This document shows, one piece after another, positions 1 to 7,956 of a stretch of DNA of 64,000 bases. The DNA comes from Hyphomicrobiales bacterium (GTDB lineage: Bacteria; Pseudomonadota; Alphaproteobacteria; Rhizobiales; Rhizobiaceae). Each line of letters starts with the position of its first letter. Within the stretch, counting starts at the first letter, position 1. Under the pieces are notes generated by a model. The model had not been told where the DNA came from. It worked only from the letters and a program-made list of their open reading frames with translations, and did not search any database. The position numbers were made by a program, and so were the translations under genes. The stretch spans positions 682,001 through 746,000 of the forward strand of contig UCIA01000002.1 of assembly GCA_900472295.1 (NCBI GenBank), written 5' to 3'.

Positions 1-1317
1 AAACAAGCCGTGCAGATAGGTGCCAAAAACCTTGCCGTCGGCAGAAATCGCACCGTCATCCATGCCGTTGATCACAGCCGACGGCCGCGCCATATCCGGC
101 CCGGTGGTCCGGCCGAGATGGATTTCATAGCCGTCGAGCGGCAGGCCGAACGACACCGAGCGGGCGCTGACATTGCGCACCGTCTTTTCCGGTTCCATCA
201 CCGTCTCGATGTCGAGCAGGCCTAGGCCTTCGGTCTCGGTGACGCTGCCTTCGATGCCGTCGGGGTCGCGCACCGTTCTGCCCAGCATCTGGAAACCGCC
301 GCATATGCCGACGACATGGCCGCCGCGCCTGCGGTGGGCGAGGAGATCGCGATCCCAGCCATTCTCCCGGAACTTTATGAGATCGCCGATCGTCGACTTC
401 GAGCCTGGAATGACCACCAGCCCGGCATCCTTAGGCAGGCGCTGACCCGGCGGCACGAACACCACCTCGACCTGCGGTTCGGCCTTGAGCGGATCGAGAT
501 CGTCGAAATTGGCGATGCGGCCAAGCATCGGCACGGCGACTTTCAACGCCCGTTTGTCACCCGAAGCCAGCCGTTCGAGCACGACCGAATCCTCCGACGG
601 CAACCGCGCCGCCACTTTCAGCCATGGCACCACGCCAAAACAGCGCCAGCCGGTGAAGTTCTCGATTGCCCTGATGCCGTCGTCGAACAGCGAGACATCG
701 CCGCGGAACTTGTTGATGAGATAGCCGACGATCATCGCGCGATCCTCTTCCGGCAAAATCAGATGCGTGCCGGCGACCGAAGCGATGACGCCGCCGCGAT
801 CAATGTCGCCGACCAGGATCACCGGCACATTGGCGCGCGTGGCAAAGCCCATATTGGCGATGTCGCGGCTGCGCAGATTGATCTCCGCCGGCGACCCCGC
901 GCCCTCGACGATGACCAGATCGGCGCCCTCGCCGACCTTCGCCCAGGAGTCCAGCACGGCATCCATCAGACCTGCTTTCATCGTCTGGTAGTCGCGCGCC
1001 CGCGCCTCGCCAAACACCTTGCCCTGGACGATCACCTGCGAACCGATGTCGCTCTGCGGTTTCAGCAGGACCGGGTTCATATGCACGGTGGGTTTTACGC
1101 CACAGGCCAGCGCTTGCAGCCATTGCCCACGGCCAATCTCACCGCCGCCGCTGTCGTCGCCCGGAATGTCGGCGACGGCGGCGTTGTTCGACATGTTCTG
1201 CGGTTTGAACGGCCTCACCTTCAGCCCGCGGTTCCTCGCCGCGCGGCAGAGCCCCGCCACCAGTACCGTCTTGCCGACATCCGAGCCCGTGCCTTGCAGC
1301 ATGATCGCCTTGGCCAT
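1..1317 (-). CDS. cobQ: Cobyric acid synthase CobQ (3' end beyond window)
   Basis: This is the glutamine- and ATP-dependent enzyme that amidates four carboxylates of adenosylcobyrinic a,c-diamide late in cobalamin synthesis. The N-terminus carries the ATP-binding motif GTGSDVGKT near residue 10. GICGGFQML near residue 338 holds the amidotransferase nucleophile Cys. The reading frame leaves the window inside GTYLHGLF, the region of the catalytic His. 439 codons are present, so I estimate only about 40 residues are missing. The ATG overlaps the TGA of the upstream cupin gene by one base (TGATG), which suggests translational coupling. Vitamin B12 supply fits the corrinoid methyltransferases elsewhere in the window. 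No cobalamin riboswitch is visible upstream. Confidence 0.95.
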   Translation of the reverse strand, partial: MAKAIMLQGTGSDVGKTVLVAGLCRAARNRGLKVRPFKPQNMSNNAAVADIPGDDSGGGEIGRGQWLQALACGVKPTVHMNPVLLKPQSDIGSQVIVQGKVFGEARARDYQTMKAGLMDAVLDSWAKVGEGADLVIVEGAGSPAEINLRSRDIANMGFATRANVPVILVGDIDRGGVIASVAGTHLILPEEDRAMIVGYLINKFRGDVSLFDDGIRAIENFTGWRCFGVVPWLKVAARLPSEDSVVLERLASGDKRALKVAVPMLGRIANFDDLDPLKAEPQVEVVFVPPGQRLPKDAGLVVIPGSKSTIGDLIKFRENGWDRDLLAHRRRGGHVVGICGGFQMLGRTVRDPDGIEGSVTETEGLGLLDIETVMEPEKTVRNVSARSVSFGLPLDGYEIHLGRTTGPDMARPSAVINGMDDGAISADGKVFGTYLHGLF

Positions 1318-1931
1318 CAGCCCCTGCCCTGCATTGCGGTTCCGGTGATTGTGGATTTCTGCGCCAGCGGCCCGCCACGCCAGATGTAGAGCGCCAGCAG
1401 CGGCTCGCTGCCGGTGAGCATGGCGTGGTTGACGTTGGAAACGTGATGGATCACCTCGCCCGCCTGCCGCTTGCGAAATCCGCCTTCGCCCATGCGCCAA
1501 TCCGTGCCGCCGGTCAGCGGAATATAGATCTCCTCCGCGACATGGTGGTGATCCGGATAAACGATATCGGGTCCGAGGATCAGCAGACCGGCCGCGACCG
1601 CGTCATTGACGAAATGGCCACGTGTGCCGAACATTTCCAGCCAGCCGTAATTGTCGATGAAGGCCTTGCCGAAATCCGACTCGCTGTAGGTCTGCCCCCA
1701 ATGCAGTTCGTCGCGCTGCTGCGCCAGCAAATGCACCAGAGCTCTCGCATCCGGTGGCGTCAGCTCGGTGGCGCGGTCGAGGTGACGCAGACAGCCAAGC
1801 GGACGCGGCGCCAATGCGCGAGCCGGCATATTCCAGCCGATCCGGGCCACCGCATCCTGCACCAGCGCGCTGTCCACGCCCCGGAGGTAGGCATGGAAGC
1901 GGTCGAGCAATTCATCGAAATTTGTCGGCAC
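1317..1931 (-). CDS. DddQ/DddL-type cupin, putative DMSP lyase
   Basis: A 204-residue cytoplasmic cupin of the dimethylsulfoniopropionate lyase family (DddQ/L/W/K type), which splits DMSP into dimethyl sulfide and acrylate. The core [18 protein letters not shown] (residues 125-142) contains H130, E134 and Y136, and H169 follows in [10 protein letters not shown]. As I recall, DddQ binds its metal through His125, Glu129, Tyr131 and His163, and the spacing here is nearly identical. The motif QTYSESDF plus DNYGW upstream also matches what I remember of DddQ. The length is that of DddQ (about 200). The gene is divergent from an acyl-CoA dehydrogenase and coupled to cobQ. Family members in soil rhizobia may act on another substrate, so activity is inferred. 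Confidence 0.72.
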   Translation of the reverse strand: MPTNFDELLDRFHAYLRGVDSALVQDAVARIGWNMPARALAPRPLGCLRHLDRATELTPPDARALVHLLAQQRDELHWGQTYSESDFGKAFIDNYGWLEMFGTRGHFVNDAVAAGLLILGPDIVYPDHHHVAEEIYIPLTGGTDWRMGEGGFRKRQAGEVIHHVSNVNHAMLTGSEPLLALYIWRGGPLAQKSTITGTAMQGRG

Positions 1932-2074
1932 TCAATGCTCCGTTGATCAATTCACGCACAGCCGCTGCGCGGCAGGCCGGGTTGCGCGGCGGCATCATTG
2001 GTCTAGATTGGGCGCCGCGCAAAGCCAAAAACAACAGGCCAGCAAGCCGCCCAAGGAAACACAGGGAGCACGCC

Positions 2075-3241
2075 ATGGACGCCGCGGTCGATGCGAGCAC
2101 CAGCCAGTTCGAACTCAACGAGGAGCAGCGCGCCATCCAGGAGATGGCCCAGGCCTTCGCCGCCGACCGCGTCGCGCCCAGCGCGCTCGAGTGGGACCGG
2201 GCAAGACACTTCCCCGCCGATGTGATCCGCGAGACCGGCCCGCTCGGCCTCGGCGGCATCTATGTCAGGGACGATGTCGGCGGCTCGGCACTCGGCCGGC
2301 TCGATGCCGTGCTGATCTTCGAGGCGCTGTCGCATGCCGATCCGGCCTTCTCGTCCTTCATCTCGATCCACAACATGGCGGCCTCGATGATCGACCGCTT
2401 CGGCAATGACGAGCAGCGCCAGCGTTTTTTGCCGAAACTGACCTCGATGGAATGGCTGGCAAGCTATTGCCTGACCGAACCGGGCTCGGGTTCCGACGCC
2501 GCCGCGCTGAAAACGCGCGCGGTAAAGAGCGGCGACGACTATGTGTTGAACGGCGCCAAGCAGTTCATTTCCGGCGCCGGCGACAGCGACCTCTATGTCG
2601 TCATGGCGCGCACCGGCGCCGACGGGCCGAAAGGCATTTCCACCTTCGTTGTCTCAAAGGATGCGCCCGGCCTTTCCTTCGGCGCCAACGAGCACAAGAT
2701 GGGCTGGCACATGCAGTCGACCCGCCAGGTCATTTTCGAGGACTGCAAGGTGCCGGCGGCAAACCTGCTGTCGGGCGAAGGCGCCGGTTTCGGCATCGCC
2801 ATGGCCGGCCTCGACGGCGGCCGCCTCAACATCGCGGCATGCTCGCTCGGCGGCGCGCAATCGGCGCTCGACAAGGCGCTGGCCTATACCAGCGAACGCA
2901 AAGCCTTCGGTTCGAAGATCAACCAGTTCCAGGCGCTGCAGTTCAGGCTGGCCGACATGGAAACCGAGCTGCAGGCGGCGCGAATCTTCCTCTATGCCGC
3001 CGCCTCGAAGCTAGACCGCAAGGCGCCGGACGCCGGCAAATGGTCGGCCATGGCCAAGCGTTTCGTCACCGACATCGGCTTCAACGTCGCCAACGAGGCC
3101 CTGCAGCTTCATGGCGGCTACGGCTATCTCCATGATTACGGCATCGAAAAACTGGTGCGCGACCTGCGCGTCCACCAGATCCTCGAAGGCACCAACGAGA
3201 TCATGCGGGTGATTATCGCGCGGGCGCTGATTGGACGCTGA
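2075..3241 (+). CDS. Acyl-CoA dehydrogenase, probably isobutyryl-CoA dehydrogenase
   Basis: A 388-residue FAD-dependent acyl-CoA dehydrogenase. The family features are LTEPGSGSDAAALKT near residue 135 (FAD and acyl-CoA contacts) and the C-terminal stretch LHGGYGYLHDYGIEKLVRD followed by ILEGTNEIMR, whose Glu is the usual catalytic base. The next gene, 23 bases on, is 3-hydroxyisobutyrate dehydrogenase, so the valine pathway step (isobutyryl-CoA to methacrylyl-CoA) is the best guess. A longer upstream reading frame exists, but the ATG at 2075 begins the family N-terminus (FELNEEQRAIQEMAQAFA). Because a DMSP-lyase-like gene lies divergently, a role on acrylate-derived CoA esters cannot be excluded. 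Confidence 0.88.
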   Translation: MDAAVDASTSQFELNEEQRAIQEMAQAFAADRVAPSALEWDRARHFPADVIRETGPLGLGGIYVRDDVGGSALGRLDAVLIFEALSHADPAFSSFISIHNMAASMIDRFGNDEQRQRFLPKLTSMEWLASYCLTEPGSGSDAAALKTRAVKSGDDYVLNGAKQFISGAGDSDLYVVMARTGADGPKGISTFVVSKDAPGLSFGANEHKMGWHMQSTRQVIFEDCKVPAANLLSGEGAGFGIAMAGLDGGRLNIAACSLGGAQSALDKALAYTSERKAFGSKINQFQALQFRLADMETELQAARIFLYAAASKLDRKAPDAGKWSAMAKRFVTDIGFNVANEALQLHGGYGYLHDYGIEKLVRDLRVHQILEGTNEIMRVIIARALIGR

Positions 3242-3264
3242 CGGCAACAATTCGGGAGAAATCA

Positions 3265-4149
3265 ATGAGCACTGTCGCCTTCATCGGCCTCGGCAATATG
3301 GGCAATCCAATGGCCGCCAATTTGGTCAAGGCGGGGCATACAGTGCACGGCTTTGATCTGATGCCGGAGAATCTGACAGTCGCGCGCGAGCATGGCGTGA
3401 CGGTGATGGCCAATGCCATTGCCGCGGTGAAGGACGCCGATGTTGTCATCACCATGCTGCCTGCCGGCAAGCATGTGCTGTCGGTCTATGAGGACATCGC
3501 ACCCAAGGCCAAGCCCGGTGCCCTGTTTATTGATTCCTCGACTATCGACGTCGAATCGGCCCGCAAGGCGCATGCCGTTGCAAAGAAACAGGGACTGCTT
3601 TCGATCGACGCGCCGGTCTCCGGCGGCACCGGAGGGGCTGCCGCAGGCATCCTCACCTTCATGGCCGGCGGCACGAAGGACGCCTTCGCAGCGGCCGAGC
3701 CGATCCTGAAGCCGATGGCCGGCCGCATCGTCCATTGCGGCGATGATGGCGCCGGACAGGCGGCGAAAATCTGCAACAACATGATGCTCGGCATTTCGAT
3801 GATCGGCGTCGCCGAGGCCTTCGTTCTGGCCGAAAAGCTCGGCCTGTCGCACCAGGCGCTGTTCGACGTCGCCTCGACCTCGTCGGGCCAATGCTGGTCG
3901 CTGACCACCTACTGCCCGGTGCCAGGTCCCGTGCCGGCCTCACCCGCCAACCGCGACTACAAACCGGGCTTTGCGGCTGCCCTGATGCTGAAGGACCTGA
4001 AACTGGCGCAGGAAGCCGCCCAAAGCGCCGGCGCGGTGACGCCGATGGGTGCCGAGGCAGCCCAGCTTTATGCGCTGTTCAACGCGCAGGGAAATGGCGG
4101 CGCGGACTTTTCCGGCATCATAAACTTCCTGCGCGGCAATGCTCTATAA
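3265..4149 (+). CDS. mmsB: 3-hydroxyisobutyrate dehydrogenase
   Basis: A 294-residue NAD-dependent beta-hydroxyacid dehydrogenase that oxidises 3-hydroxyisobutyrate to methylmalonate semialdehyde in valine breakdown. The Rossmann motif GLGNMGNPMAANL lies at residues 8-20. The substrate loop APVSGGTGGA follows near residue 115, and the catalytic Lys is in GQAAKICNNMMLG near residue 170. Length and motif order are those of MmsB. It follows the acyl-CoA dehydrogenase by 23 bases with a GGGAGAAATCA ribosome binding site, so the two are co-transcribed. No strong terminator directly follows; the next hairpins belong to the RNA candidate at 4262-4402. Confidence 0.93.
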   Translation: MSTVAFIGLGNMGNPMAANLVKAGHTVHGFDLMPENLTVAREHGVTVMANAIAAVKDADVVITMLPAGKHVLSVYEDIAPKAKPGALFIDSSTIDVESARKAHAVAKKQGLLSIDAPVSGGTGGAAAGILTFMAGGTKDAFAAAEPILKPMAGRIVHCGDDGAGQAAKICNNMMLGISMIGVAEAFVLAEKLGLSHQALFDVASTSSGQCWSLTTYCPVPGPVPASPANRDYKPGFAAALMLKDLKLAQEAAQSAGAVTPMGAEAAQLYALFNAQGNGGADFSGIINFLRGNAL

Positions 4150-4261
4150 GTTTCGAAATTTACAGCACTTTTCTCGATATTTCTTGCACGGAAAAAGCTG
4201 CAAATTTAGATTTGCTTAAGCTCTCGATAACCCGGCGGTAACGATGTGCCTATACAACGGA

Positions 4262-4402
4262 TGGCGAGGCGGACATATCGCATCCGCCCGGCGCTCCGGA
4301 TCAGGTCTCGCGTACCGGAGCCCGTAAGTTTCGCAAGTGTATTGTTGGCGAAACGCCATGCGTATCTGGCAAAGCCGCGTTCCCGATGGGGCGCGGTTTT
4401 TG
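4262..4402 (+). ncRNA. Candidate structured small RNA with intrinsic terminator
   Basis: This gene-free stretch contains four successive hairpins. Stem 1 is GGCGGA 4268-4273 with TCCGCC 4283-4288. Stem 2 is GCTCCGG 4293-4299 with CCGGAGC 4315-4321. Stem 3 is GTTTCGC 4328-4334 with GCGAAAC 4348-4354. The last is a terminator, CCGCG-TT-CCC-GAT-GGG-G-CGCGG (4375-4396), followed by TTTTT. A possible -10 box TATACA lies at 4251-4256; no good -35 is seen. I do not recognise the family. It is not the long rod of 6S RNA and lacks the SRP RNA core. It could alternatively be the 3' UTR of mmsB. Confidence 0.6.
4375..4402 (+). terminator. Rho-independent terminator of the RNA candidate
   Basis: A GC-rich stem CCGCG/CGCGG extended by CCC/GGG around a GAT loop is followed directly by five T residues. 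It points rightwards, so it ends transcription coming from mmsB or from the RNA candidate and protects the convergent Coa1-domain gene. Confidence 0.75.
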
Positions 4403-4433
4403 CGTTTTGCGGACTTATACTGCGTGGTCTGAA

Positions 4434-5081
4434 TTATATTCCGATTGCAGCATTCGGAATTGCCTCATGGTCTTCATTGACCAGCACGATCGGTGCGCCG
4501 ACCCCTTCGACCCTGACGACAAGCAGGCGCATGCTCCATATGCCGGCTGTACGGATGGCATGCGAATACGCAGTGCCCTTTCCCTTTGCGCCGTGAATCG
4601 GAATGCTGAACCGGGCTTCACCGGAACCGTTGGCATCGACATTGATGCTGCCGCCAACCCAGTAATTGTCGGCCAGGTCATCGCCGATCGCCGCCTTGAC
4701 GCGATCGTCGGCGCGTACGGCGTCCATGGTCATGTGATAGGCGTCGCTGCCTTTCATCAGGCGGGGAACGCTGACGACGGTGACGGCGACAAGGCCGAAC
4801 CCGACAACCCAGACGATGAGCCCGGCGATCGCCCAGTTGCGTTGTGTCCTGCGGAAATGCTCGGCATCGCGCCATGAGCAATTTTCCCAGGCCCAGCGGC
4901 TGCCGCGCGCGCCCAACACGAAGATCATGACGATATTGACGAACGGCACCAGCGCCAGCAATGCGATGAACGTGCTGTTGCCGATGCCCCAGATCCAGTT
5001 GAGGAAAAACGCGCCCCAGTTCCAACGGTCGAGTTCGGGCGGAATTTCAGCGGGCTGGTTAAGCGGTTGTACTGCCATCAT
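4434..5081 (-). CDS. Membrane protein with C-terminal Coa1-like domain
   Basis: A protein of about 215 residues. The N-terminal half has an aromatic WNWGAFFLNWIWGIGN segment, a hydrophobic helix (STFIALLALVPFVNIVMIFVLGA) and a second one (AIAGLIVWVVGFGLVAVTVV). The C-terminal 110 residues resemble the cytochrome oxidase assembly factor Coa1 domain, with the conserved pattern SGEARFSIPIHGAKGKG and W-x-M-R-L-L-V-V-R-V-E. In bacteria this domain is found in many uncharacterised membrane proteins, so a role in oxidase assembly is not assured. Two adjacent ATG codons (5081 and 5078) follow GGGGGA; the second has the better spacing. A TTG further upstream is less likely. Confidence 0.7.
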   Translation of the reverse strand: MMAVQPLNQPAEIPPELDRWNWGAFFLNWIWGIGNSTFIALLALVPFVNIVMIFVLGARGSRWAWENCSWRDAEHFRRTQRNWAIAGLIVWVVGFGLVAVTVVSVPRLMKGSDAYHMTMDAVRADDRVKAAIGDDLADNYWVGGSINVDANGSGEARFSIPIHGAKGKGTAYSHAIRTAGIWSMRLLVVRVEGVGAPIVLVNEDHEAIPNAAIGI

Positions 5082-5130
5082 GTCCCCCGTCGGCAACGAC
5101 TGTCGCGCGGGATTCTAGCGCAGGCGCCGC

Positions 5131-5147
5131 AAAACCGGAACGGTTTT
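5131..5147. promoter_or_regulatory. Dyad AAAACCG-GAA-CGGTTTT
   Basis: A perfect 7-base inverted repeat with a 3-base centre lies about 50 bases upstream of the Coa1-domain gene start, in the divergent region shared with the small secreted protein at 5311. It could be an operator. Nothing else supports this. Confidence 0.3.
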
Positions 5148-5310
5148 CACCTCGCCGCCAGTTGAGCCGTGCGGGCTGGCCGAAAGCTGCCAATCTCAAG
5201 GTGTGCGACTGACCCAATGCTCCTCTGACCAACTCAAGCGCGCTTCTATGAAGGCACGCCTTGCCTATCGATCGACGTTGCTGGATGTTGACTAAAAATG
5301 GGGGCAGGAC

Positions 5311-5679
5311 ATGACTATATTGAATAGCATGCGGACAGCCCTTGCGGCTGTGGTATTGCTGGGGTGCTCTTCGGCATTTGCGGGGGTCGACGATCCCACC
5401 TGGAACCCGCCGCGCCGCTTCGATCATGCCTTCGCCGGCAAGCTGACCATCAAGCGTTTGCCTCCGCGGGAAGTCGAAAGAGCCTGTCGTGCGCTTTTCA
5501 TGAAACACAAAATCCCGGTAGCGTCCCTCACCAACTGGCGCGGCTGTTCGCTTCCCGTGTCGAAACGCTCTTGCATAATTATCGTTGTGAACAAGACATT
5601 CATGCGCGCAACGCCAAAGGCGGTTATCCGGCACGAAGTCGGTCACTGCAACGGTTGGCCGGCAAACCATCCGAACTAA
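5311..5679 (+). CDS. Small exported protein with HExxH-type motif
   Basis: A 122-residue protein with an N-terminal export signal (MRTALAAVVLLGCSSAFA). The LLGC sequence could act as a lipobox; otherwise AFA-G is a signal peptidase I site. Near the C-terminus HEVGHCNGW matches HExxH-xx-GW, the zinc-binding and catalytic motif of many metallopeptidases, within RHEVGHCNGWPANHP. The mature protein is only about 98 residues, small for a peptidase, and four Cys residues could form disulfides. I do not recognise a named family. A GGCAGGA ribosome binding site precedes the ATG. Confidence 0.7.
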   Translation: MTILNSMRTALAAVVLLGCSSAFAGVDDPTWNPPRRFDHAFAGKLTIKRLPPREVERACRALFMKHKIPVASLTNWRGCSLPVSKRSCIIIVVNKTFMRATPKAVIRHEVGHCNGWPANHPN

Positions 5680-5728
5680 TTCAGGTCGGCCGGGTGGAAT
5701 CCCCGGATGCGATTGCATTTCTGCGGGC

Positions 5729-5811
5729 CTAGAGCAATTCCAAGAAAAGTGTGAGCGGTTTTCCCGGGAAAAAGCGCCTAGCGCTTTTCCCTTGGGAATT
5801 GCGTCAAACAA
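5729..5811. repeat. Intergenic palindromic repeat
   Basis: A nested palindrome. The outer arms are GCAATTCCAAG and CTTGGGAATTGC; the inner arms are GGGAAAA-GCGC and GCGCTTTTCCC around CTA. It begins with TAGAGCAATTCC, a start I remember from abundant intergenic repeats in Mesorhizobium and related genomes. It lies between a + strand gene and a - strand gene that end facing each other, so it may also serve as a bidirectional terminator. Confidence 0.7.
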
Positions 5812-5879
5812 GGGAGATGGGTTCGCCGTTCCGTGAAACGGTGAAACGCTCTGGCCGCCGGCTTTCCCAAGGCTTGGCT

Positions 5880-6284
5880 TTATCCCTTGCTGGACAAGCG
5901 CCGAAAATTCGCCTTCACCGCGCGGCTGGCGGGCTTCAATGCAGCGTTGACCGAATTCGCCGCCGCGGTGCCGTTGAACAGCGACGGCGTGCGACCGGAA
6001 AGGACCTCCGGCCAGAAGCGCGCGGCGGACTGGAGCAGCGCAATCTGCGCGGCAAAAGCGCCTTCGGCAACTGCCGTGGTTTTTTCGTTGATGGCGCGTG
6101 CTGTCTCGGAGCCAAGGCCTCTGCCATTTTGTGCGTCGGCTGCCATCAGCGGCAGGCGCATGGCCATCACCAATGGCGCCAGCATCAGGTCGGCACCGAT
6201 GGCGCCCGCTCCTCGCGTACGCGATCTTCTAGTGATCTTTTTCACGAACCCCTCAACTGCAGCCGGTCCCGCCGGCACAGACAC
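5880..6284 (-). CDS. Phasin-like hypothetical protein
   Basis: A 134-residue alanine-rich protein with a long helical stretch (residues about 55-95: RAINEKTTAVAEGAFAAQIALLQ and neighbours) followed by FWPEVLSGRTPS and a basic C-terminus (RAVKANFRR). The E-K-x-x-A-V-x-E-G pattern with amphipathic helix and basic tail is reminiscent of phasins that coat polyhydroxyalkanoate granules, but the match is weak. It lies upstream of the aminotransferase on the same strand side with 84 bases between them. Treat the function as unknown. Confidence 0.55.
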   Translation of the reverse strand: MSVPAGPAAVEGFVKKITRRSRTRGAGAIGADLMLAPLVMAMRLPLMAADAQNGRGLGSETARAINEKTTAVAEGAFAAQIALLQSAARFWPEVLSGRTPSLFNGTAAANSVNAALKPASRAVKANFRRLSSKG

Positions 6285-6368
6285 TACGCGCGACGGCGGC
6301 TATCGTTCCCTGAAGTCAGACGTTGCACGGGGCACCATGATTGCAGGGCGCCCCGGCGATCGATCCGC

Positions 6369-7748
6369 CTACTTCTTGCGCAGATCCGCTTGCGCCAGAT
6401 CGAGCGCCCTGGCGATGCGATCGCAGGCCATGTCGATCGTCTCGCGCGTCCAGATCAGCGGCGGCGACAGGATCATCGTGTCGCCGGTGGCGCGAAGCAT
6501 CAGGCCTTGCGCGATCGCGTGGTCGCGAACGGTGACGGCAGCGCTGCCTGCCGGCAGGAAGCGCTCCTTGGTCGCCTTGTCCTTCACGATCTCGATCGCC
6601 CCCATCAGCCCGATCGAACGCACCTCGCCGACCAGATCGTGGCCGGCAATGCGCTCCTGCAGCGCCTGCGCGAAATACGGGCCGGTGTCGGTCTTGACCC
6701 GGTCGACGAGCCCTTCGCGCTCCATGATCTCGATGTTCTTCAGCGCCACCGCGCAGGCCACCGGATGCCCGGAATAGGTGTAGCCATGGTAGAACTCGCC
6801 GCCCTTTTCGACCAGCGTCGCCGCAACGCGGTCGCCGACCAGAAGTGCCGATAGCGGCTGATAACCCGAGGTAAGCGCCTTGGCGGTGGTGATGGTGTCG
6901 GGTTCGATGCCGAAGGTCTGCGCGGCAAACCATTCGCCGGTGCGGCCATAGCCGGTAATGACCTCGTCCAGCATCAACAACACATCATATTTGCGGCAGA
7001 TGCGCTGCACTTCCGGCCAATAGCTCATCGGCGGGATTTTGACCCCGCCCGCCCCCATCACCGGCTCGCCGATGAAGGCGGCGACCTTGTCGGCACCTGC
7101 TTCGAGGATGGCGTCCTCGACCGCCTTTGCCGCGCGCAGGCCGAAATCATGGTCACTTTCGCCGGGCAGCGCCAATTCATAGGCATAAGGCATCATCACA
7201 TGGACGATGTTGGGCACGGCGCCGCCAAGCTGCTTGTGCATCAAATCCATGCCGCCCAGTGAGGTGCCGGCGACGGTCGAGCCGTGATAGGCCGACTTGC
7301 GCGAGATGATGCGGTTCTTTTCCGGCTTGCCTTCAAGCGCCCAGAAATGGCGCACCAGCCGCAGCGCCGTGTCGTTGGCTTCCGAGCCGGAGGAGCCGTA
7401 AAACACCTGGGCGATGCCCTTCGGCGCCAGCTCCGCCAGCTTCTTCGACAGCAGCACCGGCGTCGGCGTCGAGCATTTGAAGAAGGAATTGTAGTAGGGC
7501 AATTCCTTCATCTGCGCGTAGGCCGCGTCGGCAAGCTCGTCGCGGCCATAGCCGACATTGACGCACCACAGCCCGGCCATGCCGTCGAGAATCTCCGTGC
7601 CGTCGGCATCGTAGATGAACGGGCCGTTGGCGTGGGTGATGATGCGCGAGCCGGTCTCGCGCAACTCCTTGTGGTCGGTGAACGGATGCAGATGATGCGC
7701 GGCGTCGATCTGCTGAAGCTGCTTCAGCGAATAGTTTTGGTAAGTCAT
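6369..7748 (-). CDS. Class III aminotransferase (omega-amino acid or polyamine to pyruvate type)
   Basis: A 459-residue PLP enzyme of fold type I. Motifs in order are the N-terminal LHPFTDHKEL, GMAGLWCVNVGYG, YNSFFKCSTP, the cofactor-binding GSSGSEANDTALR, the catalytic-Asp region LLMLDEVITGYGRTGEWF, and the Schiff-base Lys in TTAKALTSGYQPLSALL. The set and spacing recall SpuC-like putrescine-pyruvate and beta-alanine-pyruvate aminotransferases. The substrate cannot be set from sequence. The ATG at 7748 starts the family N-terminus (MTYQNYSLKQLQQID); an upstream extension in frame has no family similarity. Confidence 0.87.
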   Translation of the reverse strand: MTYQNYSLKQLQQIDAAHHLHPFTDHKELRETGSRIITHANGPFIYDADGTEILDGMAGLWCVNVGYGRDELADAAYAQMKELPYYNSFFKCSTPTPVLLSKKLAELAPKGIAQVFYGSSGSEANDTALRLVRHFWALEGKPEKNRIISRKSAYHGSTVAGTSLGGMDLMHKQLGGAVPNIVHVMMPYAYELALPGESDHDFGLRAAKAVEDAILEAGADKVAAFIGEPVMGAGGVKIPPMSYWPEVQRICRKYDVLLMLDEVITGYGRTGEWFAAQTFGIEPDTITTAKALTSGYQPLSALLVGDRVAATLVEKGGEFYHGYTYSGHPVACAVALKNIEIMEREGLVDRVKTDTGPYFAQALQERIAGHDLVGEVRSIGLMGAIEIVKDKATKERFLPAGSAAVTVRDHAIAQGLMLRATGDTMILSPPLIWTRETIDMACDRIARALDLAQADLRKK

Positions 7749-7801
7749 GGGTTTGATCTTTCCTCTGGAATCAAACCGGCAAAGCTGCCGGGGCGAATTC
7801 G

Positions 7802-7915
7802 TCAGAGGATGACAGGCGGCGAATAACCGATGCGGGCGCATAGCCGCAAAAGCTCGGCGCGCAGCGTGCGCGGTGACGGCGTCACCGCGACCCCGAAGGC
7901 GCCAGATGTGCTCAT
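7802..7915 (-). CDS. Possible 37-residue small protein
   Basis: An ATG at 7915 opens a 37-codon frame ending in TGA at 7802 within the 208-base gap between the peptidase and aminotransferase genes. It has normal high-GC codon choice and reads MSTSGAFGVAVTPSPRTLRA at its start, with one more amphipathic stretch after that. No ribosome binding site is convincing and I know no homologue, so it may be chance. A short hairpin GGCGGCA/TGCCGCC (7925-7943) sits between the peptidase stop and this ATG. Confidence 0.25.
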   Translation of the reverse strand: MSTSGAFGVAVTPSPRTLRAELLRLCARIGYSPPVIL

Positions 7916-7956
7916 GTAGACCATGGCGGCAGTCTATGCCGCCTGAGGCCCGGAAT

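Noticed and set aside
1932..2074. A cobalamin riboswitch before the cupin-cobQ unit
   Set aside because: No B12-box-like sequence or suitable stems are visible in the 143-base divergent spacer.
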